DNA from: Clostridium sp. UBA4108
GTDB taxonomy: Bacteria > Bacillota > Clostridia > Clostridiales > Clostridiaceae
Assembly (NCBI GenBank): GCA_002381695.1
Contig: DFXM01000039.1
Span: 102,121-166,120, forward strand
Length of the DNA stretch: 64,000 bases
Direction: 5' to 3'
In this document: positions 35,842 to 44,138 of the stretch, one piece after another
Layout of the letters: each line of letters opens with the position of its first letter
How positions within the stretch are numbered: position 1 is the stretch's first letter
The notes under the pieces: generated by a model
The model's database searches: none
The model's input: only the letters and a program-made list of their open reading frames with translations
Told to the model about the DNA's origin: nothing
Program-made: the position numbers and the translations under genes

Positions 35842-36285
35842 ATGATTTTGGGAAGCACATATGAATTTAGGTTACAAAGGCTTTTAGATATGAGAGAGAA
35901 AATAGAAGATGATAAAAAAGTTCATTTTATGGAGGCATGTAATAGAAAAAATAAAGTGGAATCAAGTCTAAACAACTTACAAGAAAACTATAGTAAATAC
36001 TCAACTATTCAAGTTGGAAAGGATACTGTTCAACGTAAGATTCAGTATCACTATCTAAATTTATTATCAAATTCTATAGAAGGAACTAAGATACAGCTTG
36101 TGGAAGAGAAAAAAGTAGTAGAAGAAAAGAGAGTAGAGCTAGTTAAGGCACAGGTGGACAAAAAAACTGTGGAAATATTAAAAGAGAAATCTTATAAAAG
36201 ATTCATAGCAGAAGAAAATCACATAGAACAATTACAAAATGATGAGTTTGCATTATATGGCTATATAAGAGAAAGGAGGAAATAG
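35842..36285 (+). CDS. fliJ: FliJ, export chaperone-escort protein
   Basis: A 147-aa, almost wholly coiled-coil protein with many Lys/Glu (EFRLQRLLDMREKIEDDKK start). FliJ resembles the gamma subunit of F1-ATPase and recycles export chaperones at the FliI ring. Position between fliI and fliK and the coiled-coil character support the call; the family is otherwise low in sequence identity. Ribosome site AAGGGGG precedes ATG 35842. Confidence 0.85.
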   Translation: MILGSTYEFRLQRLLDMREKIEDDKKVHFMEACNRKNKVESSLNNLQENYSKYSTIQVGKDTVQRKIQYHYLNLLSNSIEGTKIQLVEEKKVVEEKRVELVKAQVDKKTVEILKEKSYKRFIAEENHIEQLQNDEFALYGYIRERRK

Positions 36286-36286
36286 A

Positions 36287-37699
36287 TTGATTAATAATGT
36301 AAGTATAAATCTAGATAGTATTGCAACTAGCAGTGAGAAGCAACAGGGAGTTAGTAAATCTTCAAAAAACAATGAAAAAGATTTTTCTACATATATGAAA
36401 GATAACTCTACAAACAAAGTTGATAAAAATAACAATAAAACTAAAGAACAAGGCAATATAAAAAAAGAAGATAATAAGAATATTAAAAATGAAAACAAAG
36501 TTTCACAAGAGAGTATTGAAAATGTAATGGATGATATTGAGGAATTAGATGCTAATGAAAAGAGTAATCTAATGAACTTATTAGACTTAATTTTAGCATT
36601 ACTTAATAAGGGCGATGATGAAGCTGTTAAAAATATGGCAGACAGTGAGGGTGAAGCTTTAAAGGGTATATCTATAGAGGATATATTATTAAAGAAATTG
36701 CTAACGGTGGTAGATAAAAGTAGTGAACAGGAAACTCCACTTAAGGATCTATCTCACATTTTAAAGGAATTTACAGATATAGCTAAGGAAAGCTCAGGTG
36801 AAATTACAAAGCTAATTCAGAATATGGATGTTGATGAAGTTAAAGAAGTGCCTAAAGCTATTGTTGATGTTATTAAAAATTTAGTTAATTCAGAGATAAC
36901 TACTAAATTGGAGATGACTTCACAAGATAATGGCTTAAATGAAATTAAAGAACAACTTAAATATTTGTTATCCACTGAGGATAATGGTGGAAAGCAAAAT
37001 CATACTCCGATTAAAGAAGAAAATAAAGTTGAAAGTAAAGTAGAAAATAAAGTAGAAGGCGCGCAAGTAAAGATACAAGATAATAAAGCAAGTTTATCTA
37101 CTAAGGAGCAAAGTGGGGAAAATAAATCCTTTAATAAAGATAGTGAAGTCTTGGACAAGCTATTAAACAGTGATGATGGAAAGTCAAAGGTTACAAGAGT
37201 TAATGATTTTATGTCTACATTGCAACAAAATGTAGAGATTTTAGACAATATTGGAGTTGAAAAACCATCCCCTATTACTAAAAGTAATTTAGTAGGGGAT
37301 GTTATAAAAAATATAGTGTATATGGATAAGAATGGAATGAAAGATTTGACTGTAAAAATATATCCTAAGGAATTAGGTGAAGTAGTTATATCTGTTTCCA
37401 TGGAACAGGGAGCACTAAAGGCTAATATAAAAGCAAATAATAAGGAAGCTTTAGAATTATTAAATCTTGGACTAAGAGATATAAATGAAAAAATATCTAC
37501 CAATAATATTAAAATCCAATCAGTGGATATAAGTCTTTATAATGAGGATACTACCTACTTTACTAATGAAGATGGTAGGGGAGAAGGTTTTAATAATCAA
37601 GGTAAAAAGCAAAATGATAAATCTTCACTAATATTTGATGAGGATATTACTCAAGAAAATATGGCTAATGATATTAGCGAAGTAGATTTATTTGTATAG
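36287..37699 (+). CDS. fliK: FliK, hook-length control protein
   Basis: This 470-aa protein has a disordered, Lys/Asn/Glu-rich N-terminal two-thirds that serves as a molecular ruler. The C-terminal Flg_hook domain at about residues 340-430 (MKDLTVKIYPKELGEVVISVSMEQGALKANI, then ALELLNLGLRDINEKI) switches export specificity. The start is TTG at 36287, 9 bases after AAGGAGG. An inverted repeat at 37266-37301 inside the gene is probably coding chance. Confidence 0.88.
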   Translation: MINNVSINLDSIATSSEKQQGVSKSSKNNEKDFSTYMKDNSTNKVDKNNNKTKEQGNIKKEDNKNIKNENKVSQESIENVMDDIEELDANEKSNLMNLLDLILALLNKGDDEAVKNMADSEGEALKGISIEDILLKKLLTVVDKSSEQETPLKDLSHILKEFTDIAKESSGEITKLIQNMDVDEVKEVPKAIVDVIKNLVNSEITTKLEMTSQDNGLNEIKEQLKYLLSTEDNGGKQNHTPIKEENKVESKVENKVEGAQVKIQDNKASLSTKEQSGENKSFNKDSEVLDKLLNSDDGKSKVTRVNDFMSTLQQNVEILDNIGVEKPSPITKSNLVGDVIKNIVYMDKNGMKDLTVKIYPKELGEVVISVSMEQGALKANIKANNKEALELLNLGLRDINEKISTNNIKIQSVDISLYNEDTTYFTNEDGRGEGFNNQGKKQNDKSSLIFDEDITQENMANDISEVDLFV

Positions 37700-37709
37700 G
37701 AGGGATTGT

Positions 37710-38543
37710 ATGGATATAACCACTTACAATGCTAAAGGAAGCGAGAATGGTAAAGCTATAGGGAAGACTACAGACAATGGAACACCCATTAGACAACCCG
37801 GAGAAGAGCTAGGAAAGAGTGCGTTTTTTCAGATTTTAGCTGCAGAATTAGCAAATCAAGATCCAACGCAGCCACAAGATACAACAGCATATATAAGCCA
37901 GCTAGCACAGTTCTCTTCACTTGAACAAATGTCTAACTTAAATACTACCATGACTCTTAGTGCTGCACAGAATCTTACAGGGAAATTTGTTGCATTAGAT
38001 ACCTTAGATGCAAATGGAATTCCTGAAATGGGAGTAGTAAGAGCTGTTTATAAAAGGGGAAGTGATGTATTTGTAACAGTAGAGGATGTTAGCGGTAAGT
38101 TTAAAGATTATAATTATAGTCAAGTTACTGATGTTATAGATAGCAGTGATACTAATATGGATAATATAACATTTATTAATGCATCAGCTTTAATAGGAAA
38201 AACTGTGGAAATAGCGATACCTGACAAAGAAGACCCAGATAAGGGAGAGACTGAGGAAACTCCAGAAGTTTCTGAAGATGGCCTAAAAGCAGACACAGAA
38301 GATGGTTCAGAAGTTGATCCAGAAAAGCCTAAAACACCTAAAACAGTAACAGGAGTAGTTACTGAAGTATATAGAGATAGTGAAGGAATTAAAATTAAAA
38401 TAATTGATGAAAATGGAAAAGAGATATCTTATTTATATGATCAGGTAATTAAGATAAAAGAAACACCAAAAAATGAAGTAAAGCCGGAAGATGAAGTAAA
38501 TCCGGAAGATGAAATAAATCCGGAAGATGGAGCAACTGCATAG
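37710..38543 (+). CDS. flgD: FlgD, hook cap / scaffold protein
   Basis: FlgD caps the growing hook. The signature KSAFFQILAAELANQDPTQPQDTTAYISQLAQFSSLEQMSNLN is unmistakable. The 277-aa product is longer than basic FlgD owing to an acidic linker (DPDKGETEETPEVSEDG) and a C-terminal tail built from three PEDE-type repeats. An upstream frame opens at 37692, but AGGAGG at 37699-37704 is spaced for ATG 37710. Confidence 0.93.
   Translation: MDITTYNAKGSENGKAIGKTTDNGTPIRQPGEELGKSAFFQILAAELANQDPTQPQDTTAYISQLAQFSSLEQMSNLNTTMTLSAAQNLTGKFVALDTLDANGIPEMGVVRAVYKRGSDVFVTVEDVSGKFKDYNYSQVTDVIDSSDTNMDNITFINASALIGKTVEIAIPDKEDPDKGETEETPEVSEDGLKADTEDGSEVDPEKPKTPKTVTGVVTEVYRDSEGIKIKIIDENGKEISYLYDQVIKIKETPKNEVKPEDEVNPEDEINPEDGATA
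38475..38528 (+). repeat. 18-base tandem repeat in flgD
   Basis: Three in-frame copies of GAAGTAAATCCGGAAGAT lie head to tail at 38475-38492, 38493-38510 and 38511-38528, with one or two substitutions each. They encode EVKPED, EVNPED and EINPED. Such short repeats change copy number easily, so the FlgD tail length may vary between strains. Confidence 0.85.
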
Positions 38544-38602
38544 GATAAAAATAGATTTAATTAAAATAGGAATAAATATATTGAAAAATAGGAGGATTTA
38601 GT

Positions 38603-40234
38603 ATGTTAAATTCAATGTACTCAGGAATATCAGGATTAGGTGCTAATCAAAAAAAGTTAGATGTAATAGGTAATAATATAGCAAACTCAGGAACTACAGC
38701 TTTTAAGAGCTCAAGTGTAACATTCCAAGATAGCATGTACCAGGCATATAAATCATCATCTAGTCCAAGTTCTAATTTAGGAGGAATAAATCCATCTAAG
38801 GTTGGTATGGGAGTTGCTGTTCAAAGTATTATTGCAAACATGGCACAGGGAAGTTTACAACCTACAGGAAGACCTTATGATGTAGCAATGGACGGAAATG
38901 GATATTTTGTAGTAGCAAAAGGACCATTTAATGGACAAGTAGATGTAGCTGGAGATTATACTACAAGTTCAGATTCTATGGAAATTTATTATACTAGAGA
39001 TGGTAGCTTTAAGGTTGATAGCACTGGAAAGTTAGTAAATTCTAATGGATATAGAATCATGGGATATCCAGTGACAGGAACTGGTGGTGGAGTTGGTACA
39101 AATGTTAAAGAGACAATTTCAGGAAGTGGAGGAACAACACCTGGAACAATTTCAATTGAAGGTAGATATAATGGAGCTGATGATATAACCTTAACATCAA
39201 TACAGAGAACTGATAAAGGTGATTATACAATAGAATATACTACTAAAGGGACACCAACTACTACGTGTAGAGAATTAATATCTAAAGAAAGTATAAAGAG
39301 TAATAAATTTGAATTTAAAGGATTAAAAATAGATATTTCTAAGGTTACACCACAAACGGATACAACAAAGATATCATTTACTCCAACAACTAAAGATTTA
39401 ATTGGTATTGGTGCTGAAATAAAAGATCCAGTTGGGATGCATCCAAATCCATTACCAGCTGCTCCAGATGTATATGATAAAGGAACACCAACTATAAAAG
39501 GAAAGTATACAGGAGATAAGTCAGAGCAGATAAAATTAACATATTTAACATCACCAGCACCAGGACAATGGCAAATTAATGGTAAATCATTAGATACTGT
39601 TGGTGCTAAAATAGATGGTGGTAAAATATCTTATAAAGGTATGATTATTGATACGAAGGATGTAGATAAAACAAAAGTAAGTAGTGATTCTTTTACTTTT
39701 GATCTGAAACCACTTACTTCAAAAGAGTCACCTTTAAATGGAATTGACTCAACAACTTGTGAATTTATAGATGCTAATTCAATAGATATTAAATCTGATG
39801 AAAGTAAACTTGTACCATTGGTAATTCCAGAAACGGTAATGAAAAATGGTGAGGAGATAAAAGTACAAGGATTCTCTATTGAGAAGGATGGTTTAGTAAA
39901 AGCAGTTCTAGCTGATGGTAGTACTACAGTGCTTGGTCAAGTTGCGGTGGCTGGATTTGCCAACACTTCAGGTCTTGATCAAATAGGGCAAAATATGTAT
40001 TCGCCATCTACTAACTCAGGAGCAGCTATTTTAAGATCTGGAAAAGGAACAGATAGAATTGACAACAGTGGAGCTTATGGAAGCATGATGCAGGGATTCC
40101 TTGAAATGTCTAACGTAGATCTATCACTTCAATTTACTGATATGATAGTAGCTAGTCGTTCTTTCCAAGCATGTAGTAAGGTTATAACTACAGGAGATGA
40201 AATACTACAAGAGCTTGTTAATTTGAAGAGATAA
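38603..40234 (+). CDS. flgE: FlgE, hook protein
   Basis: FlgE (543 aa) polymerises into the hook. The start LNSMYSGISGLGANQKKLDVIGNNIANSGTTAFKSS and the end VDLSLQFTDMIVASRSFQACSKVITTGDEILQELVNLKR match the family closely. The central domains (about 150-420) are variable and surface-exposed. AGGAGG precedes the ATG. It is followed by a structured 206-base spacer and then flbD and motA. Confidence 0.96.
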   Translation: MLNSMYSGISGLGANQKKLDVIGNNIANSGTTAFKSSSVTFQDSMYQAYKSSSSPSSNLGGINPSKVGMGVAVQSIIANMAQGSLQPTGRPYDVAMDGNGYFVVAKGPFNGQVDVAGDYTTSSDSMEIYYTRDGSFKVDSTGKLVNSNGYRIMGYPVTGTGGGVGTNVKETISGSGGTTPGTISIEGRYNGADDITLTSIQRTDKGDYTIEYTTKGTPTTTCRELISKESIKSNKFEFKGLKIDISKVTPQTDTTKISFTPTTKDLIGIGAEIKDPVGMHPNPLPAAPDVYDKGTPTIKGKYTGDKSEQIKLTYLTSPAPGQWQINGKSLDTVGAKIDGGKISYKGMIIDTKDVDKTKVSSDSFTFDLKPLTSKESPLNGIDSTTCEFIDANSIDIKSDESKLVPLVIPETVMKNGEEIKVQGFSIEKDGLVKAVLADGSTTVLGQVAVAGFANTSGLDQIGQNMYSPSTNSGAAILRSGKGTDRIDNSGAYGSMMQGFLEMSNVDLSLQFTDMIVASRSFQACSKVITTGDEILQELVNLKR

Positions 40235-40440
40235 TATTTAGAAAGTAATTATTTTTATTAGCAGAGAATGGTCACTGAGGTTATAGCTTGCTTGATTTTA
40301 ATAAGTAAAAGAACTAAGTTTTATTTGCTAAAATCAAGACTTGCTGTAACACTATCACAATTCGCTGCGAACACATTAAGCAATTCTTAGCACATATGGT
40401 GCGGTTAACTGTGGCATTGCTACAAGTTTTAGGAGGAATT
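40235..40440. repeat. flgE-flbD spacer with a large imperfect inverted repeat
   Basis: The spacer holds an inverted repeat with arms of about 32 bases (40279-40310 and 40319-40350). Its best core, CTTGATTTTAATAAGTAAAA against TTTTATTTGCTAAAATCAAG, is nearly perfect. Weaker pairing extends outward to about 40268-40362. There is no T-run directly after it, so it is not a typical terminator. It could stabilise mRNA ends or be a miniature repeat element. Confidence 0.6.
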
Positions 40441-40656
40441 ATGATTAGAGTTACAGCATTAAATGGGGCTTCCTTTATATTAAATTGTGATCATATAGAG
40501 AAGGTAGAGGAAATTCCAGAAACAGTAATAACTTTAGGAAATGGTAAAAAATACCTTGTTAAAGAAGATAGTGATAAACTAGTTGAAGAAGTTATTAACT
40601 TTAAATTAAAGTGTGTAGCTGATGTTATTAGGGGGAAGAACTGTGAAGAAGAATGA
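40441..40656 (+). CDS. flbD: FlbD family protein
   Basis: This 71-aa protein (MIRVTALNGASFILNCDHIEKVEEIPETVITLGNGKKYLVKE) is the small FlbD protein found beside motA in Firmicutes. Its function is not established, though it is linked with flagellar/motor gene expression or assembly. An open frame extends upstream to 40396, but AGGAGG at 40431-40436 is spaced for ATG 40441. It overlaps the start of motA. Confidence 0.88.
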   Translation: MIRVTALNGASFILNCDHIEKVEEIPETVITLGNGKKYLVKEDSDKLVEEVINFKLKCVADVIRGKNCEEE

Positions 40657-41437
40657 TATGCTAACCGTAATTGGTTTTATTACGGCAATGGTATTAATAA
40701 TTTATGGTATGGCAACAGGGAGTAGTTTGAAGCTATTTTGGGATGTGCCATCACTGGCTATTACTTGTGGGGGATCCTTCGGTGCATTACTGATGGCCTA
40801 TCCTGTACATGAAATAAAGAGATTTATGAAGGTTTTCTTGCAGGCTTTAAAATTAGAGGAATCATCTAAAACTGATACTATTAAAATGTTTGTGAATCTT
40901 TCTAAAAAAGCGAGAAGAGAAGGTCTACTGTCTTTAGAGGAAGAGATTTCTCAGATTGACAATGAATTTGTGAAAAAGGCTTTAAACATGGTAGTAGATG
41001 GAATAGAACCTGATTCTATTAAAGAAATCATGACTCTTGAAATCCAAGAATTGGAAAATAGGCATGAGGATGCAGCATCTATGTTTACTACCTGGGGTAC
41101 TTATGCACCTGCTATGGGAATGATAGGTACACTAATAGGATTAATACAAATGCTTGCTAATTTATCTGATGCAGACAATTTAGCTGCTGGTATGGGAAAA
41201 GCCTTAATTACAACTTTCTATGGTAGTATGCTTGCTAATGTATTTTTAATTCCTATAGCTAACAAGCTGAATTATAAAACAGCTCAAGAGGTTGGTAATA
41301 TGGAGATGATGATTGAAGGTGTTCTAGCTATTCAATCTGGAGTTAATCCAAGAATAATAGAGGATAAAATGATAGCTTATTTATCACCATTGGATAAAAA
41401 GGCATATCTAGCGTCAAACTCAGAACAAGAGGTGTAG
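40643..41437 (+). CDS. motA: MotA, stator proton channel subunit
   Basis: MotA (264 aa) with four membrane helices forms the stator with MotB. The N-terminal helix (LTVIGFITAMVLIIYGMATG), the DVPSLAITCGGSFGALLMAYP segment and the C-terminal TTWGTYAPAMGMIGTLIGLIQML with TTFYGSMLANVFLIPIA are typical. The GTG at 40643 follows GGGGGAAG (40631-40638) and gives the normal N-terminus. It overlaps flbD by 14 bases. Confidence 0.93.
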   Translation: MKKNDMLTVIGFITAMVLIIYGMATGSSLKLFWDVPSLAITCGGSFGALLMAYPVHEIKRFMKVFLQALKLEESSKTDTIKMFVNLSKKARREGLLSLEEEISQIDNEFVKKALNMVVDGIEPDSIKEIMTLEIQELENRHEDAASMFTTWGTYAPAMGMIGTLIGLIQMLANLSDADNLAAGMGKALITTFYGSMLANVFLIPIANKLNYKTAQEVGNMEMMIEGVLAIQSGVNPRIIEDKMIAYLSPLDKKAYLASNSEQEV

Positions 41438-41443
41438 TATAAA

Positions 41444-42160
41444 ATGGCGAGAAAAAAGCAACAATCATCTGAAGGCGGATGGATAGTTACATATTCGGAT
41501 ACAGTTACGTTACTTCTTACCTTTTTCGTACTTCTATATTCTATGTCTAACGTGGATTCAACAAAGTTTAAACAAATTTCTCAATCCTTTCAGAGTATGT
41601 TTAATGGAAAAAATGGACAATCGATTTTAGAGTTTAATACATCCACAGGAGAGGTTCCATTAGTGGGAAAACCTCAGTTGACGACGGACTCAAATAATAA
41701 TGAAGGACAGGCATTACTTGAAGATATAATAAGCTACGTAGAAGAAAATAACCTTCAAAGTGATGTTCAAATATTCCAGAATGAGAAGGGGTTTAATATT
41801 CAGATGAAGGATTCAGTGCTTTTTGACACTGGAAAATCTCAACTTAAGCCTGAAAGTCTAAATGTATTAGAGAAAGTTTATAACTTACTATCAAAACTTA
41901 ATAATAAAATAATAATTCAAGGGCATACAGATAATATGCCAATTAGTACACCACAATTTCCAAGTAACTGGTATTTATCTTCCTCAAGGGCACTTAGTGT
42001 TCTTGATTACTTTTTAGTTACTAAGAAGCATCCAAATCCAGATATATTTTCCATGGAGGCTTGTGGTGAGTTTTATCCTATAGCCCCAAATGATACACCA
42101 GAGAATAGGGCTAAAAATAGAAGAGTTAATATTTTAATAGTAACAGATAAGAAGGAGTAA
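41444..42160 (+). CDS. motB: MotB, stator peptidoglycan-anchoring subunit
   Basis: MotB (238 aa) has the membrane-plug segment GGWIVTYSDTVTLLLTFFVLLYSMSNVD near the N-terminus, including the ion-conducting Asp in YSDTVTLL. The C-terminal OmpA-like peptidoglycan-binding domain (IIIQGHTDNMPI, SSRALSVLDYF, NRRVNILI) begins near residue 100. It starts 6 bases after motA and forms the stator with it. Confidence 0.95.
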   Translation: MARKKQQSSEGGWIVTYSDTVTLLLTFFVLLYSMSNVDSTKFKQISQSFQSMFNGKNGQSILEFNTSTGEVPLVGKPQLTTDSNNNEGQALLEDIISYVEENNLQSDVQIFQNEKGFNIQMKDSVLFDTGKSQLKPESLNVLEKVYNLLSKLNNKIIIQGHTDNMPISTPQFPSNWYLSSSRALSVLDYFLVTKKHPNPDIFSMEACGEFYPIAPNDTPENRAKNRRVNILIVTDKKE

Positions 42161-42164
42161 TGAA

Positions 42165-42644
42165 ATGGCGAAGGAGAAGAAGAATGGTAAAGGTTCCAAG
42201 GTAATATTAATTATTGTTGGAACAGTATTAGTATTTAGTTTGATTAGTGGAGCAGTATTTTTAGGGTACTATTTTGCTACAAAAAATAAACAGGCACCAG
42301 CTAGTGGGGATAATGTACAAATAGTGAAAGAAGTTAAAACTGAGGCTACATTAGCATTAGAAGAATTTTTAGTTAATTTGGCAGATGAAGATAAAGCTAG
42401 ATATATGCAAGTTGTAATTCATTTAGCCTATGATGGCGAAAATAAAAATATGCCTACTGAATTGGAAGGAAAAGTTCCAGCTATTAAAGACACAATAAAT
42501 AATATTTTAAGAACTAAAAAGGCAGCAGATATAACTCCTCAGGGAGAAGCAGCTATTAAAGAAGAAATAATTGATAGAGTTAATGACCTTTTAAATGGCG
42601 GAAAAATATCTAATGTTTACTTCTCAAAACTCATTGTACAATAG
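42165..42644 (+). CDS. fliL: FliL, basal body-associated protein
   Basis: FliL (159 aa) is a single-span membrane protein that surrounds or supports stators. The membrane helix lies at about residues 12-33 (VILIIVGTVLVFSLISGAVFLGYYF). The C-terminal domain has the family pattern LEEFLVNLADEDKARYMQVVIHLAYD. It sits between motB and fliO, the usual order. Confidence 0.9.
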   Translation: MAKEKKNGKGSKVILIIVGTVLVFSLISGAVFLGYYFATKNKQAPASGDNVQIVKEVKTEATLALEEFLVNLADEDKARYMQVVIHLAYDGENKNMPTELEGKVPAIKDTINNILRTKKAADITPQGEAAIKEEIIDRVNDLLNGGKISNVYFSKLIVQ

Positions 42645-42652
42645 GTTATAAC

Positions 42653-43051
42653 ATGGATAGTGAATTTTTAATTACACTTATGAAGATATTAGTATTTTTT
42701 CCTCTAGTGATCGGACTTATTTTCTTAGTAGGTAAGATATATGGGGGAGTAGGGTATGGCAATAGAGGAAAAAATATGCGTGCAATTGAGAGAGTGCATC
42801 TTTCAAAGGATAATTTACTAACTATCATGGAGATATGTGGTAAATTCTATTTAATCAGTTCCTCAACAAAGGATATTAAAATATTGAAGGAACTAGATGA
42901 GGAAGAGGTTAATAAGGGAGTGAATCCACAGACAGGAGTTTATAAAAATGAATTACTCACTTTAAATGGTGATGTGAATTCATTTTTAAAACTCAAATTT
43001 CGCAGAAAAAATAAATCTCACGATAAAAAGGACGATAATTATGAAAAATAA
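42653..43051 (+). CDS. fliO: FliO (FliZ-type) export protein
   Basis: This 132-aa product has a membrane helix near the start (LMKILVFFPLVIGLIFLVGKIYG) and a cytoplasmic domain with RAIERVHLSKDNLLTIMEICGKFYLISSS, matching FliO/FliZ proteins that assist FliP assembly. It overlaps fliP by 11 bases. FliO is the least conserved export component, so position counts heavily. Confidence 0.85.
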   Translation: MDSEFLITLMKILVFFPLVIGLIFLVGKIYGGVGYGNRGKNMRAIERVHLSKDNLLTIMEICGKFYLISSSTKDIKILKELDEEEVNKGVNPQTGVYKNELLTLNGDVNSFLKLKFRRKNKSHDKKDDNYEK

Positions 43052-43844
43052 AAAGATAAAGCCAATAATTTTTATAGTTACTCTTATGGCTATGTTTGTC
43101 TTTTATAATAAGGTGGTTTTGGCAGCTAATACCATACAAATACCAGATATAAATATATCCGTTGACAAGGGTTCTACGCCATCAGAATATGTTAATAACA
43201 TACAATTATTAATAGTGTTAACAATTCTTACTATACTACCTTCCATTTTAATAATGTGCACAGGATTTGTAAGAATTGCAACAGTATTGTCATTTTTCAA
43301 AAGTGCAGTAGGTGCCCAACAATCAATTCCTAGGCAGGTAATAGTTGGACTAGCACTATTCTTAACTTTTTTTGTTATGGCTCCTACATTCAACAAAATA
43401 AATCAAGAGGCAGTGACTCCTTATGTAAAAGAAGAGATTACTTTGGAAGTCGCCATGGATAAGGGAGTAAAGCCCCTTAGAGATTTTATGTTGAAACAGA
43501 CTAGGGTAAAGGATTTAGGACTGTTCATAGAGGTTGGTAAATTTGAGGATAAAGTCACCTTAGAAAAAGATGATAATGGGGCGGAATATTACAATTATGA
43601 TAAGGTACCCTTAACAGCTATACTTCCAGCCTTTGTTATTAGTGAATTAAGAACGGCTTTCGAAATAGGTTTCTTAATTTTTATACCGTTTATAGTTATA
43701 GATATAGTAGCTTCCAGTGTGCTTATGTCAATGGGAATGTTTATGCTCCCACCAGCCATGATTTCACTGCCCTTTAAGCTATTATTATTTGTACTTGTGG
43801 ATGGATGGAATTTGTTAAGCAAATCTTTAATATTAGGCTTTTAA
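43041..43844 (+). CDS. fliP: FliP, export gate protein
   Basis: FliP (267 aa) is part of the FliPQR export pore. It has a cleavable signal-like N-terminus (IIFIVTLMAMFVFYNKVVLA), then IQLLIVLTILTILPSILIMCTGFVRIATVLSF and GLALFLTFFVMAP. The C-terminal FLIFIPFIVIDIVASSVLMSMGMFMLPPAMISLPFKLLLFVLVDGW signature identifies it firmly. Confidence 0.96.
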   Translation: MKNKKIKPIIFIVTLMAMFVFYNKVVLAANTIQIPDINISVDKGSTPSEYVNNIQLLIVLTILTILPSILIMCTGFVRIATVLSFFKSAVGAQQSIPRQVIVGLALFLTFFVMAPTFNKINQEAVTPYVKEEITLEVAMDKGVKPLRDFMLKQTRVKDLGLFIEVGKFEDKVTLEKDDNGAEYYNYDKVPLTAILPAFVISELRTAFEIGFLIFIPFIVIDIVASSVLMSMGMFMLPPAMISLPFKLLLFVLVDGWNLLSKSLILGF

Positions 43845-43857
43845 AGAGGTGATTTAA

Positions 43858-44127
43858 ATGACTGACTCCATGGTTATTGCAATTCTTGAAGACATGGTAA
43901 AAACTTCATTGCTAATGGCAGCACCAATTTTAATAACTGCTACGGTTGTAGGACTTTTAATAAGTATATTTCAAGCAACTACTCAAATTCAAGAGCAAAC
44001 TTTGACCTTTGTTCCTAAGGTATTAGCTGTAGCTGTAGTTGGAATACTTACTGCTAGTTTTATGGGAAATACTATAGTGGGTTTTACTGAAAAAATTTTT
44101 TCTATAATTGCTAATATAGGCGCTTAG
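43858..44127 (+). CDS. fliQ: FliQ, export gate protein
   Basis: FliQ (89 aa) has two membrane helices and the family signature VVGLLISIFQATTQIQEQTLTFVPKVLAV. It forms the FliPQR gate with its neighbours. A ribosome site AGAGGTG lies before the ATG, 13 bases after fliP. Confidence 0.96.
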   Translation: MTDSMVIAILEDMVKTSLLMAAPILITATVVGLLISIFQATTQIQEQTLTFVPKVLAVAVVGILTASFMGNTIVGFTEKIFSIIANIGA

Positions 44128-44138
44128 GTGGGATAACA

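Noticed and set aside
37266..37301. CATCCCCTA / TAGGGGATG inverted repeat inside fliK
   Set aside because: It lies in the middle of coding sequence with no T-run after it. It may be chance.
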